Positions 37,010 to 48,839 are shown, counted from the stretch's first letter. The stretch is 64,000 nucleotides of DNA from Perognathus longimembris pacificus (GCF_023159225.1 NC_063161.1:119946958-120010957), one strand, 5' to 3'. The notes: a model not told the origin generated them from the letters alone. Numbers and translations: made by a program.

Positions 37010-37238
37010 TTTTTTTGTCATGGAACTTGAAGTCAGGGCTTGGACACTGTCCCTGAGCTTTTTTCTTAAGGCTAGTGCTCTACCACTTTGAGCCACAGAG
37101 CCACTTCCAGTTTTCTAGTGGTTAATTGAAGGTAAGAATCTCATGAATTTTCTTGCCCGGGCTGACTTTGAATCTTGATCCTCAGATCTTAGCCTTCTGG
37201 GTAGCTAGGATTACAGTCATGAGCCACCAGCACCTGGT
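37010..37238 (-). mobile_element. B1-Geo dimeric SINE
   Basis: catggaacttgaagtcaggg, ttcttaaggctagtgctctacc, gtggttaattgaaggtaag, then the B1-like half ending atgagccaccagcacctgg. It is nearly full length. Confidence 0.85.
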
Positions 37239-37239
37239 T

Positions 37240-38815
37240 TGGTTACTTTTCTAAAAGATGTCCTCATTTGTAAATGAGTCCATTACTAATCTCACCTCAA
37301 ATTTCCCATTTAAGCATGCCATCTGTTTCTACCTGGACCTTAAATGACACAAAAATTATGTAACCCTCACTTTCCATGGACCTGTAGCATCAACATCAGC
37401 AGAAAGCTTATTAGGATGGTAGACTCTCAGCCCCACCTTGCGCCACTGAAACAGAACCTGAACCTTAAGAGGACCCCAGATGACTTGAGTATACATTAAA
37501 GTTTGAAAAGCACTGGTTTAACACATCAGTGGATATAATCAGATCTAGCATCAGCCTGTTAATGGCTTATTAAGAAACTATTAGCTGGTCTTCATTGTCC
37601 ATTGGGGGATGCTTTATCTCTTCTTTGATTATTTGAACCAAATACATAATACAAAATCTAAAATGAAAATATTCTTTGACAAGCCTACAAAATCTTTAAA
37701 AGTTGATGATATCCATTTTCAAATTAATTTCATTTAAAAACCAGTAGCATAAATATGAAAAATAGTGCCTACAGAGATGGTTATGAATAATAACTAGGTC
37801 TACCTATGCCAAGTGTCATTATAAAAAGAAAAATGTAGAACTGACTGAATGAGAATCTCTGCCATATTGCAAGTAAGTATTGGTAATTGGAGGCTCATTT
37901 TTCAGCACTAAGCTATTCATATTGATTTTTCCACCTCTGCAAACTAGAAGTTTGGAATGTAGAATGAGAAAATAATTGTAAACAAGGTTTGTCTGGATAA
38001 AAGAAAGAAGAACATTTAGTCAATTTAAGAACACAATCCTCAGTAATTTCTGACACTTATCCAGTGCAGTGAGCAAGACAGAATCCAAGGGGGAATTTAG
38101 AATCCTGTGCATTTGCTGGTCCATTTAAAACACCTCATCATTCGTCAGAGGGAAAATCAGACATGCTATGTATGCAAATGGACATAAATGCTTCGTTCCA
38201 GGATAAAGACATTTATGAGAATAAAGTTTCAGTTATTCATCCTTCTTACTACATAAGATTACTTCAATTTGCACCAGGTGTTCTTCAAAAATAATCTAAA
38301 ACTTCCCTATATCAGAGGAGAAATGTTTGATTTGTAGCTTGGATTTGAGCCTCTAATGAGGCATTCCATTCTGAGTGATCTCATGCAGCCAAAGCAGTAA
38401 CAACCCCAGGGTGTGTTTGAAGCCCTGTCTAGATGTAGTGTATATCAGCCCTTCTTAGACTTGCTGAGACTTCAAGAGAAGGCGTGGCTAAAGGTGATTC
38501 ACTTCAAGGTTAGTCACCTTTTTGGGGGGTGGGGGGCTGGAGGGAGGTACTAGGGGTTGCCTCATGTTTGCTAGGTAGCCTTCTGAGTGGCTACAACAAT
38601 TTTGTAGCCCCCTCTCCCTGCTTTTATGCCTAGGTTGGCCTGGACTGGAATTCTCCAATTTTTGTTTCCTGAACTGGGATGACAGGGTCATGTCACTAAA
38701 CCTAGCATTTTACTGATTTGGCATTTCCAACTCTATGCCAAAATTGACCTCAACTATGATTGACTCCTGCTATGGAGTAACTAAGATTTCACATGGGAGA
38801 CACGATGGTTGGCTC
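37240..38815. other. Unique sequence, nothing recognised
   Basis: No gene or nameable repeat is seen. A G-rich stretch lies at 38521-38550. Confidence 0.4.
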
Positions 38816-38936
38816 TCCCCTCCTAACCCATCCCTTCCTCTCCCTTTCTCCCTCTTTCTCTCTCTCCTTCCCCCCTCTCTCTTTCTTTTCTTTCTTCCTT
38901 TCTCTATTTTTCTCTTTCTCTTTCTCTTTTTCTTTT
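38816..38936 (+). repeat. Pyrimidine-rich low-complexity tract
   Basis: Almost all C and T on the plus strand (cctctccctttctccc and similar). It ends at the start of a reversed B1 element. Confidence 0.92.
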
Positions 38937-39032
38937 GACAGAGTCTTGCTGCATAGATCAGGCTGGCTAGTGACTCAGGACCCTCCTGCAGCTCAGCTTA
39001 AATGCTGGGAATACACTTCTCCTGTACATTTC
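38937..39032 (-). mobile_element. B1 (7SL) SINE fragment
   Basis: gacagagtcttgctgcatag, atcaggctggctagtgactc, ctcctgcagctcagcttaa and atgctgggaatacac match a reversed B1 monomer. Confidence 0.75.
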
Positions 39033-39060
39033 CATCCCCCACTACATCTTTCTTCTATTT

Positions 39061-39226
39061 AGTTAAAAGAAAAAAAGGAAAGAAGAAAGGGAAGAAGGAA
39101 GGAAAGAAGGAAGGAAGGAAGGAAGGAAGGAAGGAAGGAAGGAAGGAAGGAAGGAAGGAAGGAAGGAAAGAAAGGAAAAGAAAGGAAAGGAAAAGAAAAA
39201 AGGAAAAAAGGAAAAAGGAAGGAAGG
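39061..39226 (+). repeat. Purine-rich (GGAA)n tract
   Basis: About 15 perfect ggaa units at 39105-39168, with aaagg and aaaag variants on both sides. Confidence 0.95.
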
Positions 39227-39546
39227 GGCTTCAACACTTGGATGTCAGACTGAAAAATCACATGTTGAGAGGCACATGGTTGCAGCTGGGAAAATTCAGG
39301 TGAAGCAGATAGCTCTGGATTTTGCTCTGGCTTTGATAAGCTGGCTGTTTGGCCTATGACAAGACTGGCATCTTCTACCCTGTGTCCAATTCCCAGAGCT
39401 TCTAGATAAGAATACATGCTTGCCATTGAGAATCTCCCAGCTCCCTTCTTAATGCCATTACTTACCAGTGACCAAAGGCTTTCTCCTCAGGCTTGGTCAA
39501 GAAACTATTTGAAATTTCCTCCCCCATCCACCTTTTTTTCTTTTTA

Positions 39547-39803
39547 CTTTGTGCTAGTCTTGAGGCTTGAACTCAAAGCCTGGGAGCTATCCTTGAGCTT
39601 TTATGCTCAAGACTAGTGTTCTAACACTCTTGCCACAGCTTTACTTTTTTTTTTTTAAACTTTTTCTTTCTTCGACTTTTTTGGTGGTCAGTTGGAGATA
39701 AGAGTCTCATGAAATTTCCTTCCAGGGCTTTAGTTCAGACCTCAGCCTTCTAGGAGGCCAGCTAGGATTACAGGAGTGAGTTAAGAGTGCCCAGCTTGAG
39801 ACC
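39547..39803 (-). mobile_element. B1-Geo dimeric SINE
   Basis: gtgctagtcttgaggcttg, tatgctcaagactagtgttc, a T-rich expansion at 39644-39675, gtggtcagttggagataag, then the complement of the B1-like half (ttctaggaggccagctagg, attacaggagtgag). Its 5' end and adjacent flank are duplicated in inverted orientation at 40990-41066. Confidence 0.82.
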
Positions 39804-39827
39804 TTACTTAGCCCACGAATCTTGGAA
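39750..39827 (+). repeat. Inverted duplication, left arm
   Basis: This 78-bp stretch covers the last part of a B1-Geo SINE and about 30 bp of its unique flank. Its reverse complement recurs at 40990-41066: the first 51 bp at the flank end are identical, and there is one small mismatch/indel cluster in the SINE part. Confidence 0.93.
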
Positions 39828-39829
39828 GC

Positions 39830-40050
39830 AATGATACAAAGAACAATGTGCACTTACACTGCCTGGAGTTAAATCCTGGATTTGCTATTTACTGGGTCAG
39901 TTTACTTGCTGGGTTACATGAATTAAACACTCTTGCCCAAGTTTCTCAGTGGAGACCTAATTGTTACTGTTTAGAGGGTTGTTGTAATACAGTTAATACA
40001 CACAAAAAAAAAGCATTTAGAATAGTTCCTGGAAAATAAATTAGATCTAT
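39830..40050 (+). repeat. MIR SINE remnant
   Basis: actgcctggagttaaatcctgg, a tttgctatttactgggtcag block, the cccaagtttctcagtgg block, gagggttgttgtaatac and agtgcct-like ends correspond to MIR in order. Confidence 0.6.
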
Positions 40051-40449
40051 TTATATTTTATTTGATGATTATTATGTTCATTGAGAATAGATTTCCCAAT
40101 AAGTATATTGATATGCTAAGAAGATTTTAACATTGAAATTCTTTACTGAAAATCTTTTTAAAACTTTGATTAATTTTATTAGATGATGATTTTGTATTAG
40201 CTGTAAAAATTTGAAAATATAACACTATTAGCATCTAAGTATATTACTTCCAATTTTTTTCTCTGAACATGTTCAAGAAATGCACATATATGTATATACA
40301 CTATATTAAGAACTACATATTTATATACATTAATATATAAATATACTTGTACATCAAGTACATGTGTTTTTGTATGTGTTATTATAATAAATATACATTT
40401 TGTTATATATTATTTACTGTGCATTTGTGTAAAACATTTGCACATCTTT

Positions 40450-40930
40450 ATGTTTTTTTCCTCTTCTTTATTGTCAAAGTGATGTACAGAGGGGCTACAG
40501 TTTCATATGTAAGCAGTGAATACATTTCTTATCCAACTTGTTATCTCCTCCTTCATTTTTCCCTCGTCTCCCCCCTCCTTAGACCCTTCCCCCGCCATGA
40601 GTTGTACAGTTGGTTAATACCATTTGGTTTTGTGAGTATCACTGTTGCAATGGTTAGTCTTTTTGTTCTTTGTCTCTTGATTTTGGTATTCCCTTTCCCT
40701 TAACTAGTTCCCATACACAGTATCTGGGGTATTAAGATCAGTTATCAGTTACAGTAATAGCAGGAATAAAACCACAGGAAGGGAATACGAGAGGAAAAAA
40801 AAGTATGGTTTCACAAAATTGTTGAAATTAACTTCAACAATGATATACCACTTATTTCCATAACATGGAGTTCATTTCGCTTAGCATCATCTTGTGTGTT
40901 CATACAGGTATAGCTATTGTGATCTTTTCC
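40450..40930 (-). mobile_element. 5'-truncated L1, 3' UTR only (copy C)
   Basis: Begins with the tail complement and tttattgtcaaagtgatgtac, runs through the C-rich block (40560-40600), and ends near ggtatagctattgtgatc. It contains the tagttcccatacacagtatc variant. No ORF2 is left. Confidence 0.85.
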
Positions 40931-40989
40931 TATTCTATAAATGTATATTTATGTTTTATTATATAAATGTAATAATTCTTATAATAAGA

Positions 40990-41066
40990 TTCCAAGATTC
41001 GTGGGCTAAGTAAGGTCTCAAGCTGGGCACTCTTAACTCACTCCTGTAATCCAACTGGCCTCCTAG
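40990..41066 (-). repeat. Inverted duplication, right arm
   Basis: Reverse complement of 39750-39827, carrying part of a B1-Geo SINE plus its private flanking DNA. It lies about 55 bp beyond the 5' end of L1 copy C, in AT-rich sequence. Confidence 0.93.
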
Positions 41067-41434
41067 TTTAATAAATATTAATGTTATATAAATTAGATGT
41101 AGAGTATATATCCATTGCAATGGATATAATATATTCATTATCAAAATTTCAAATCATATTAGCTTTACATATAACTTTTAAAATTAAATGCAATGTAAAT
41201 ATTATTAAAATTAAATGTCAGTAAAGAATCTGTGAAAATATAATTTGTAATAGCTATTGTATAATATGAAGTATCACAGTATATAATAATATATAGATAC
41301 CATAGTATATTATTATATCAATTCCTGTTGTTTTGTCTTGCTTTTTGCTTATTTCCAATTGCTATTCATACATAGTAATGCTTTCATGAATTGTCTTTTA
41401 CATAAACTTTCATGCACTGACTCCTTTTATGGTT

Positions 41435-41651
41435 GGGTATTTCTTTTTTTTTTTTTTTTTGCCAGTCCTGGGGCTTGGACTCAGGGCCTGAGCACTGTCC
41501 ATGGCTTCTTCCCACTCAAGGCTAGCACTCTGCCACTTGAGCCACAGCGCCACTTCTGGCCATTTTCTGTATATGTGGTGCTGGGGAATTGAACCCAGGG
41601 CCTCGTGTATATGAGGCAGGCACTCTTGCCACTAGGCCATATCCCCAGCCC
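41435..41651 (-). mobile_element. ID-Geo dimeric SINE nested in the tail of an ID element
   Basis: Poly-T at 41445-41460, then complements of the Geo and ID monomers from 41461 to 41651. The duplication gggtatttcttttt (41435-41448 and 41652-41665) lies inside the T-rich tail complement of the older ID element to its right. Confidence 0.92.
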
Positions 41652-41770
41652 GGGTATTTCTTTTTAAACTGTATTTTTTTGTGTGTCTTTTCTTTTTTGG
41701 TACTGGGGATCGAACCCAGGACATTGCACTTGCTAGGCAAGCTCTTTGCCACTGAGCTATATCCCAGCCC
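41652..41770 (-). mobile_element. Monomeric ID SINE
   Basis: A T-rich tail complement, then ggtactggggatcgaaccc, ttgctaggcaagctctttg and ccactgagctatatccc. The flank gcactgactc occurs at 41414-41423 and again at 41771-41780, so the original insertion spans 41424-41770 including the nested SINE. Confidence 0.88.
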
Positions 41771-41811
41771 GCACTGACTCTTTTCAGTCAAGACAAACTA
41801 AGCATGACCAG

Positions 41812-42035
41812 ATGTTTTTGTTGTTTTTGGTCATGGGGCATGAACTCAGGGACTTGGCATTATCCCTGAGCTTTTGTATTCAAAGCTAGCATACTACACT
41901 TTCCAGTTTTTAGGTGGTTAATTGGAGATAAGAATCTGACGGACTTTCCTCCCTGGGCTGGCTTGGACTGGCAATCCTTAGATCGTAGCCTCCTGAGTAG
42001 CTAGAATTACAGGCACCAGCCACCGGCATCAGACA
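41812..42035 (-). mobile_element. B1-Geo dimeric SINE
   Basis: ggtcatggggcatgaactc, ttgtattcaaagctagcatac, ggtggttaattggagataag, then cctcctgagtagctagaatt and accagccaccggca. There is a short deletion near the Geo/linker boundary. Confidence 0.82.
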
Positions 42036-42545
42036 CATGAGCAGATTTTTGTTTCCATATCAAACAAACAACTAAAATAATCAAGAGAATATAAAACAAT
42101 AGGTTCAGACACACGACTGCAGGCAACCTATGAGAATGATCTCTGTGGGAACAGAATGAAGTAGGCCTTAAAAGTGTTGCAGCTTGTTGCTTGAGAAGAG
42201 ATTCCAGATGGCATATTAGGAAGAGAGTATGCAGGTGGAGCTCAGTGGTTTCCCTATGTTGGAGAAATGGATGCAGAACTTCAGTAAGGCTCAGATACTG
42301 AAGTGTGCAAGAGAGTACACCAGAGATGAGAGCACTAAACAGGAAGAGTGTGCCCGAGCTCTACACAGCAACCTCACCCTGTCCCCAAACAGTGCATGTA
42401 CAGGAGGAAGCTCTGAGATGAAGGAAAAAGCCAGTCTAAAGGAGTCAATGCAATCATGCATGCAAGTTCACACAGGGTCAGAAGAGTCTGTTTCTCCCTG
42501 TCATAAGGTAATCCTGCCTTGGGTATGAGAAGGGTTCTGAGAAGG
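42036..42545. other. Unique sequence with an unassigned 99-codon frame
   Basis: The frame at 42229-42528 (plus strand) has mixed, non-repetitive composition but no recognisable domain, signal peptide or splice context. It may be chance. No nameable repeat is seen. Confidence 0.3.
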
Positions 42546-42555
42546 CAACTATCTT

Positions 42556-42845
42556 TTTATTTTTCTTATGTATTGTCAAAGTGATGTACAGAGAGATTAC
42601 AGTTTCATACATTAGGCATTGGATACATTTCTTGTACTGTTTGTTACCTCCTCCCTTATTCCCCCCTCCTCCCTCCCCCTTTCCCTCTCCCCCTATGAGT
42701 TGTTCAGTTGGTTTACACCAAATGCTTTTGCAAGTATTGCTTTTGTAGTCATTTGTCTTTTTACCCTGTGGCTCTCAATTTTGGTATTCCCTTTCACTTT
42801 CCTAGTTCTAATACCAGTATATACAGTTTCCAATGTACTCAGATA
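42556..42845 (-). mobile_element. 5'-truncated L1, 290 bp (copy D)
   Basis: Tail complement, tattgtcaaagtgatgtac, the pyrimidine block (42655-42695), and ctagttctaataccagtata, ending at actcagata. The flanks caactatctt (42546-42555 and 42846-42855) form a 10-bp target-site duplication, so the integration is clean and severely 5' truncated. Confidence 0.88.
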
Positions 42846-43171
42846 CAACTATCTTAATTGTGGAGCAAAACTGGCCTACAGTTCACTGCTGCTCTTGTCC
42901 CAGTTAACAAAGCCTAAAATTAAGAACTGAAGGGAAAGTCACTTTTATGGATCTTTAGCTATCAGTATTCTCTTACAGGCAAAGTTGGGAGTGGGGGGTG
43001 ATAAAGGATGGGGAATCTTAGAAGAATGCATTATTACTCAATCAAAATAGTTTCACATTACATATAAGGAAAAACATTTAACCAAGAGAAGCTTACCTTA
43101 CACCTTGAATAAAGAGATATTTGGTCCAGTAATATTTATTCATGCATTTATTCAAATACAGAATGAACACT

Positions 43172-43480
43172 TAGCTGGGTATAGTTTCTCAAGCCTATAA
43201 TCCTAGCTACTGATATGGAGATCAAGGGATTACACTTTGAAGCCAACCCAGTCATAACAGTTTTTGAGATTTCATCTCAATCAATGGCTGGATTTGGTGG
43301 CTCAGCCTGTTATCTCAGCTACAGGGGAAGGATGAATGTTGAGTCCAGTGGTGCATGTCTGCCATCCCCAGAGACAAAGGAGGCAGGCCTGGGTATCATG
43401 CAAGATCCTATTGTAAAAATAACCAATATAAAAAAGGGACAGAATCTTGACTAAAGTGGTAGAGTTCCATGAGGCACCAT
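43172..43480 (+). mobile_element. Composite 7SL-type SINE, diverged
   Basis: One B1-like monomer starts near 43172 (agctgggtatagtttctc, cctataatcctagctactg). A second starts near 43285 (ggctggatttggtggctc, gtgcatgtctgccatcccc, gaggcaggcctgggtatc). An ID-like stub (actaaagtggtagag) follows. This resembles old multi-monomer B1/ID composites. Confidence 0.55.
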
Positions 43481-43484
43481 TCCA

Positions 43485-45550
43485 CCACAAGTCCATTCCC
43501 AAAGATGATCTTGATTCAGTTTTGGAAACCAGAATATAATTTGATTCCTAGTATACTCTGGTCTACCTTTCTGAAATATATCATGTTGAAGGAACAGAGA
43601 AGTAGCTGATGCACATACCATGGTTCCTAAATCAACTTGAGCTTTCTCTGAAGGGTTGATTACATTGATGCTAAGCCAATGGAAAAGACTTGCTGGTAGA
43701 AAATATCCCATTAAGAAACTCCCTGACATTCTGTGTCAGAATAAATTGAGAGTTCTACTTTCTTCTGTTCTTGGATCACATACTCAGTGAATGAACTGTC
43801 TTTAGTGTGTTGAATCTCTCCCATCTTCTTCAATCCCAAATTGCCTTTTAGATGATTTCAATTTAAGACAATTTTCAAGCAATGATTGCATCAAACTAGA
43901 ATCTAATTGGAGGAAAGTAACTTCTGGCAAAATCCCAAGTCAAAAGATTTTTCTATCTGAGAAAATTATACACCAAGGCTGCCAACTCAGAATGGAAAGC
44001 TTAACATTCAACACAATTCTCCCATTGTTTATTCTTATGCCCCACATTTGGTGAGAAATCACATGGGACAGGGTTGAAGTTATTGGGATTTATTCTGAAG
44101 TTGTCTCAAAGCCTAAACCTGAGTTTATATGCCTTGCTTGAAGGAAGTTTGTTGATAATACCTAGTGCACAGCAACCCAGCACTCACCAGGTATTGCCTA
44201 AATTGCACCCTTCTGGAATGCCATTCTTCTCTGAATCTATCCAATCCTAGTCTGAGATTCCACTTATCTAAAAGCTTTTACTGTCAACTCCAAATTTTAT
44301 AAATCTTCTTCTTTTCTGAATGTCTGCAGACCATAGAATATTTAATCCTTTAATACGATGTGGTTTCAAAAAGAGCAAGCATTTCTTTCTGGGTATTCTA
44401 ATAGAGAGTTATCTGGAAAGAATGGCTAGGTCTTGTGTTTCTTTCAAATTTGCCACATTACCAAGCAGAGCAATAGATTTGGTTCATGGAACCACTCCCT
44501 CCAGGGTTTGCTCTTCAAATATCCTCTCTGCAGTTAATCCGTTCTTGGCCCCTCTCTTACTGTACTGTGACCTTTGCAGTGCCAGATTCTCTCAAAGAGT
44601 AAATAAGACTTCCTTAAGCAATGAGATCATGTCTAAGATGCACTAAATTCCCAGAACACACTGCAAAGTAAAAAATTCAATGGATATCTTTGGAGTGGGA
44701 AGAACTGAGCAAACAAGCACATGTATTCACAAAAAAAGCAAATAATTCTACAAGTCCAACAACTCCTTGCAGACGATGGACTTGCTTTCCTTAATAGAAG
44801 CTGACGATAATAGGTAATTTGGGTCATCTAGGCTAGCCAAGTGTTAGAGAGACATGAAAAGCAAATGCAGTTTCACTTGGTACAACTAAAGATTATAAAA
44901 ATATAATTTTTAAAAAGCAATTGCAGTCAAGCTCAACCTTGCTAATCTCCAAATTATAATGTCAGTTTTGCAAGCATACCAACCTCATTCTTTTGAACAA
45001 TTAAACAGGTTTTTTTTTCCTCCTCTCATCTCCAAGGAAACATACCTTCATCACTTGGGGGAAAATTCCATTTTCTCACCCTCCTTTCATCTGGCAGAAT
45101 GAAGCTAGAAATGCATTTTGGCAGTGGTTCCTAGCCCCACCTATCTCCCTATCAATATACTCAGCCAAAGACAACACAAACATTCCCTGAAGTGAAATGT
45201 AGGAAAAGAAAAACTAGGTTCTGACCAATGGAATGTGAGCAGATAAGAGGTATGCTCCCCTCAAAAGAAGGAAGCATGTGTCTCCTTCCTTCACTTCCTA
45301 TCCCAGAGGCCACAATCAAGAGGAGTGCAGAGCAGATAGCACAGATGGAGATCCGTCACTAATGTCAAACTACATATATACTAGCCTTTCACATGAAGGA
45401 GGTAGTATTGATCTTTCCTTAGTTCAGGATCTCTTGTAACTGAAGTCTAGACCTTATCTTTAATAATACTTTTCTTTAGACAACTAGAAGTCACCTCCCA
45501 CCTTTGTGTGAGATAAAACTTCAAAAGCACAGGAGAGAGGAAGAAAATTC
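43485..45550. other. Unique sequence, nothing recognised
   Basis: Short frames only (for example 44320-44646, 108 codons) without a recognisable domain. No clear repeat. Confidence 0.4.
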
Positions 45551-45554
45551 ACCC

Positions 45555-45710
45555 TTATAAAGTACTTATTATGCAACAGGCACTATGTAGGATGACAAGC
45601 CTAGAAAGTAATTTTCATGTTCCTCATTTCAGAAATAAGGGCACTGAAGTTCAGAAAAGTCAACTATGGTGCCAGGTATGTATAATTGCGAAGTCCAAAC
45701 TCTTTCCCTT
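45555..45710 (-). repeat. MIR SINE remnant
   Basis: ataaagtacttattatgcaac, aggcactatgtaggatgac, atttcagaaataagggcac and tgaagttcagaaaagtcaac follow reversed MIR order. Confidence 0.7.
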
Positions 45711-45714
45711 TATG

Positions 45715-45955
45715 ACAGTAATAGTAATTGCCAACATTTGTTAAATTCTTACTATGTGTCAAAACCTGTGCTGTGCATTCTGCATAAATTATCTCATTTA
45801 ATTTTCCTAACTTTGAAATCAGTCACACTTTTGTACTTATTTTTACAAAGGAGGTGGGTTTAGAGTTGTTAAACTTCTTCCCCAAATCACTAAGCTAGAA
45901 AGAGGTGGTGTCATAGTTTAAACAGGGTCTGATTGACTCTCCTGCTCCATGTTCC
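45715..45955 (-). repeat. MIR SINE, second in tandem
   Basis: aattgccaacatttgttaaa, ttcttactatgtgtcaaaac, ttatctcatttaattttcc, attacaaagg-like core and cactaagctagaaagaggtgg follow reversed MIR order. It sits directly beside another MIR in the same orientation. Confidence 0.75.
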
Positions 45956-46084
45956 ACGCCCTTTTCTGCTTATCTAACTGTGAGCTCTTCTTTAGATCAA
46001 ATGTTAACATTTAGTGAATGTATTTTTCAGGAGAAACCAGTGCCCAATCTTTGTTTTGTTGACAAGTGACAGACTTCTGAACCT

Positions 46085-47330
46085 AAATGTTTTTAGATTT
46101 TTTAATTGTAAAGGTAATATTCAGACAGGTTACAGTTACATGAGTCAGGTAATGAGTACATTTCTTTTTGAACAGTGTTATTCCCTCCCTCCTTTACTCC
46201 CATTCCCCACCTCTAACACCCCTCCCCTCAAGTTGTGAAGTTCCCAACACAGTCTAGTGAGTATCACTGTTGCTTGGTTCACCCTTTGTCCCACCATTTC
46301 TGTGATTTCTCTGACCTTTCTCAAATCAGATAAACTTATATATAAAATAAAGAGTACAGAAATCAAAACAATTGACAACAGGGAAAGGGGGGGGATAAAA
46401 ATAAAACTGCAAGCAGTACACTAGGAAAAAACTTTGCTTCAATTTCTTAGAGTTCATTTTGATAAGAATCATTTTATACAGTTGTATGCACATAGCTATT
46501 AAGCAATTGTGAAACTCTGCTAAGATTATCCTAGACATATTCTGGTTGTTACAAATGAGGGAGACCATGCAACCTATGTTTCTTTGGGTCTGGCTTTCAT
46601 TGCTTAATATGGTTTTCCCAAATCTTCCCATTTCCTTATGAATGCTGCAGTATCATCCTTGCTGATGGAAGAATGTAATTCCACTGTGTATATATACCAC
46701 ATTTTCTTGATCCATTCATCTACTGAGGAGCATCTGGGTTGGTTCCATATCTTATAATGCTGCAGTGAGCATGATCGTGCTGGTAGCTTTAGTGTGGTCT
46801 TCCTTGTGGTCATTTGTGTAAATGCCCAGGAGTGAGATTGCTGGGTCATAGGGGAGCTCTATGTTTAGCCTTTTAAGAAACCTCCATATTGCTTTCCAGA
46901 GTGGTTGAACAAGTTTACACTCCCACCGACAGAGTAGTAGCATTCCCTTTAAGCCACATCCACATCAGCATCTGTTATTTGTTTTCTTGATAATGGCCAT
47001 TCTTACTGGGGTGAGGCGGAATCTCAATGTTGTTTTGATTTTCATTTCTTTTATGGCCAGAGATATTGAGCATCTTTTCATGTGTCTATTGGCCATTCTT
47101 ATTTCCTCTTTGGAGAAGTCTCTTTTTAAGTCTTTAGCCCACTTATTAGTGAGGTTGTTGTTTCTTTGAAGATTTGTTTTGGGGGGTTTAAATTTTTTGA
47201 GCTTTAAGTATATTTTAGATATAAGGCCCTTGTCTGATGTATAGCTAGTAAAGATCTTTTCCCAATCTGTGGGCATATTGTACCTTTTATTATCAGCTGT
47301 TAATTTTCCAAGCCAGATCAAGTAGTCATT
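46085..47330 (-). mobile_element. Older L1 fragment: 3' UTR plus C-terminal part of ORF2
   Basis: The 3' UTR lies at 46085 to about 46560. The minus strand then encodes, in broken frames from about 47320 down to 46570, the C-terminal quarter of L1 ORF2: [53 protein letters not shown], then CKLVQPLWKAIWRFLKRLNI and WIKKMWYIYTVE. ORF2 normally encodes endonuclease and reverse transcriptase; only the C-terminal, cysteine-rich region remains. Frameshifts and a diverged UTR make it older than the copy at 48840. Confidence 0.92.
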
Positions 47331-47334
47331 GTGC

Positions 47335-48835
47335 AGAAGTTGAAAGAATATCGTTATATATGTTGTGAACTATTCAAGTTTAATTCTGCTTAGATTCTAC
47401 CAAGGAACTAGGAAAAATAGAAATGATAACTGATTAAAAAAAAGAGATGTGATTGAAGCTTTCTGGCACTCTAAAGTAAGGCTAGAGAGATGACTAATAG
47501 TTTCTAGGATGCCATTTTTAGGATGCCTTACAACAGAAAGATAAAACAACACAAAAACCACTGGTGCTGATTTTAAATACATTACTTTTAAAAATAAAAA
47601 TGCATTCTACTAACAAAAGCTTAGATATTCCTACCAACAATTCAACCTGGCATTGGTTTCTGGGAGTGAGTTAAAAGTAAGAAAGATGAATAGAAATACG
47701 TTGGAAAAACATTTTCAAAGATGATTGTCATATCTATAATGAATATCTGATGAAGCTATCCAAAGATAAGAAAATGACAGTCTGTCAGCTCTTGTGAACA
47801 AAGATCTGTGACAGACAGATCTAGGTCATCTCACTAGAATATCTCCTGGTATTCAATGCCCTTATATAATCCCCTCCTACCAAAGTGCAAGTGGGAACCA
47901 GTACTTCCTTCTTATCAATAAAGTATGACAAAGATGATGGGATGTCACTCCCATGGTCATAAAGAATGATACTTTCTCACTAGCAGACACATCTGGAGAT
48001 GTTCTTTACCTGGCTATGAAGAAATGGCTATGTTGGAAGGTCTACAGAGCAAAAAAGTGAGGGTATTTCAAAAAACAGAGAGCCAGAAAGGCGCCAGGGC
48101 CCCCATTGTACCAGGATGAGGAAATAAATTCTCAAAATACCTCAGAAAAACTTAGACACAGATTCTTTCTCAGCTGAGTCTTCAGCCAAAAATATAGTAG
48201 AAGTCATACCTTCAATACAATCTTCAAATATTGTAAGCTGATGATTGAATTTAAGTGTGCCAAGCTTCTGGCCTACAGAAACTATAATAACATGTATTAT
48301 GACACTAAATTTTGGGTAATTGGTTATTCTGAAATGAATAAGATGCATTCTCAGTATAGCACTTCAAATCCATCAGTACCCAACAAAAGCAGTTAATTCC
48401 AAATATTTGGTTGCAATTTGCTACATGAGTAGGGATAAAAGGGCTATAGTTATATAAATCATGTCAATCCTTGCAGAAGAAACACTTGGCAAAGTCAAAC
48501 ACTTCCACAATGAACATTCTTAGTATACTAGGAAATGAAGAGAACCTCCTTGATTGGTATATAATACTATGAAAATCCTATACCTAAAATGATCATCCTA
48601 AATGTTCTTCCTATGGTGAGGACCAAAACGACAATGTCTGTTCCCCCTTCTCTGTGTAATATTATTTTGGTGTACCTATATTGTACCAAAAGATAATCAA
48701 AGAAGTAAAAGTCATGAAGTTAGAAAAGAAGAAAGACTGTCTTAAAGCAGATACAATTTTCTTCCTGGGGTGAAGGAATGTATGAGTGGAAGTATGATGT
48801 TTACATAACACATCTTTAGGCTCTGTATTACTTTT
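47335..48835. other. Mostly unique sequence; possible old LTR near 47860-48100
   Basis: gatgggatgtcactcccatgg and the ctatgaagaaatggctatgttgg block faintly resemble an old ERV-type LTR. Otherwise nothing is recognised. Confidence 0.3.
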
Positions 48836-48839
48836 TTTT

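Noticed and set aside
36738..37096. Proline/serine/leucine and lysine/glutamate/glycine repeat frames
   Set aside because: They are translations of the CCCT/GGGA low-complexity tract and the neighbouring SINE.
39002..39426. Lysine/glutamate-rich and phenylalanine/leucine-rich frames
   Set aside because: Artefacts of the GGAA tract.
42229..42528. 99-codon plus-strand frame as a possible exon
   Set aside because: No domain, no convincing splice-site context and no match that I recognise; a frame of this length is expected by chance in 64 kb.
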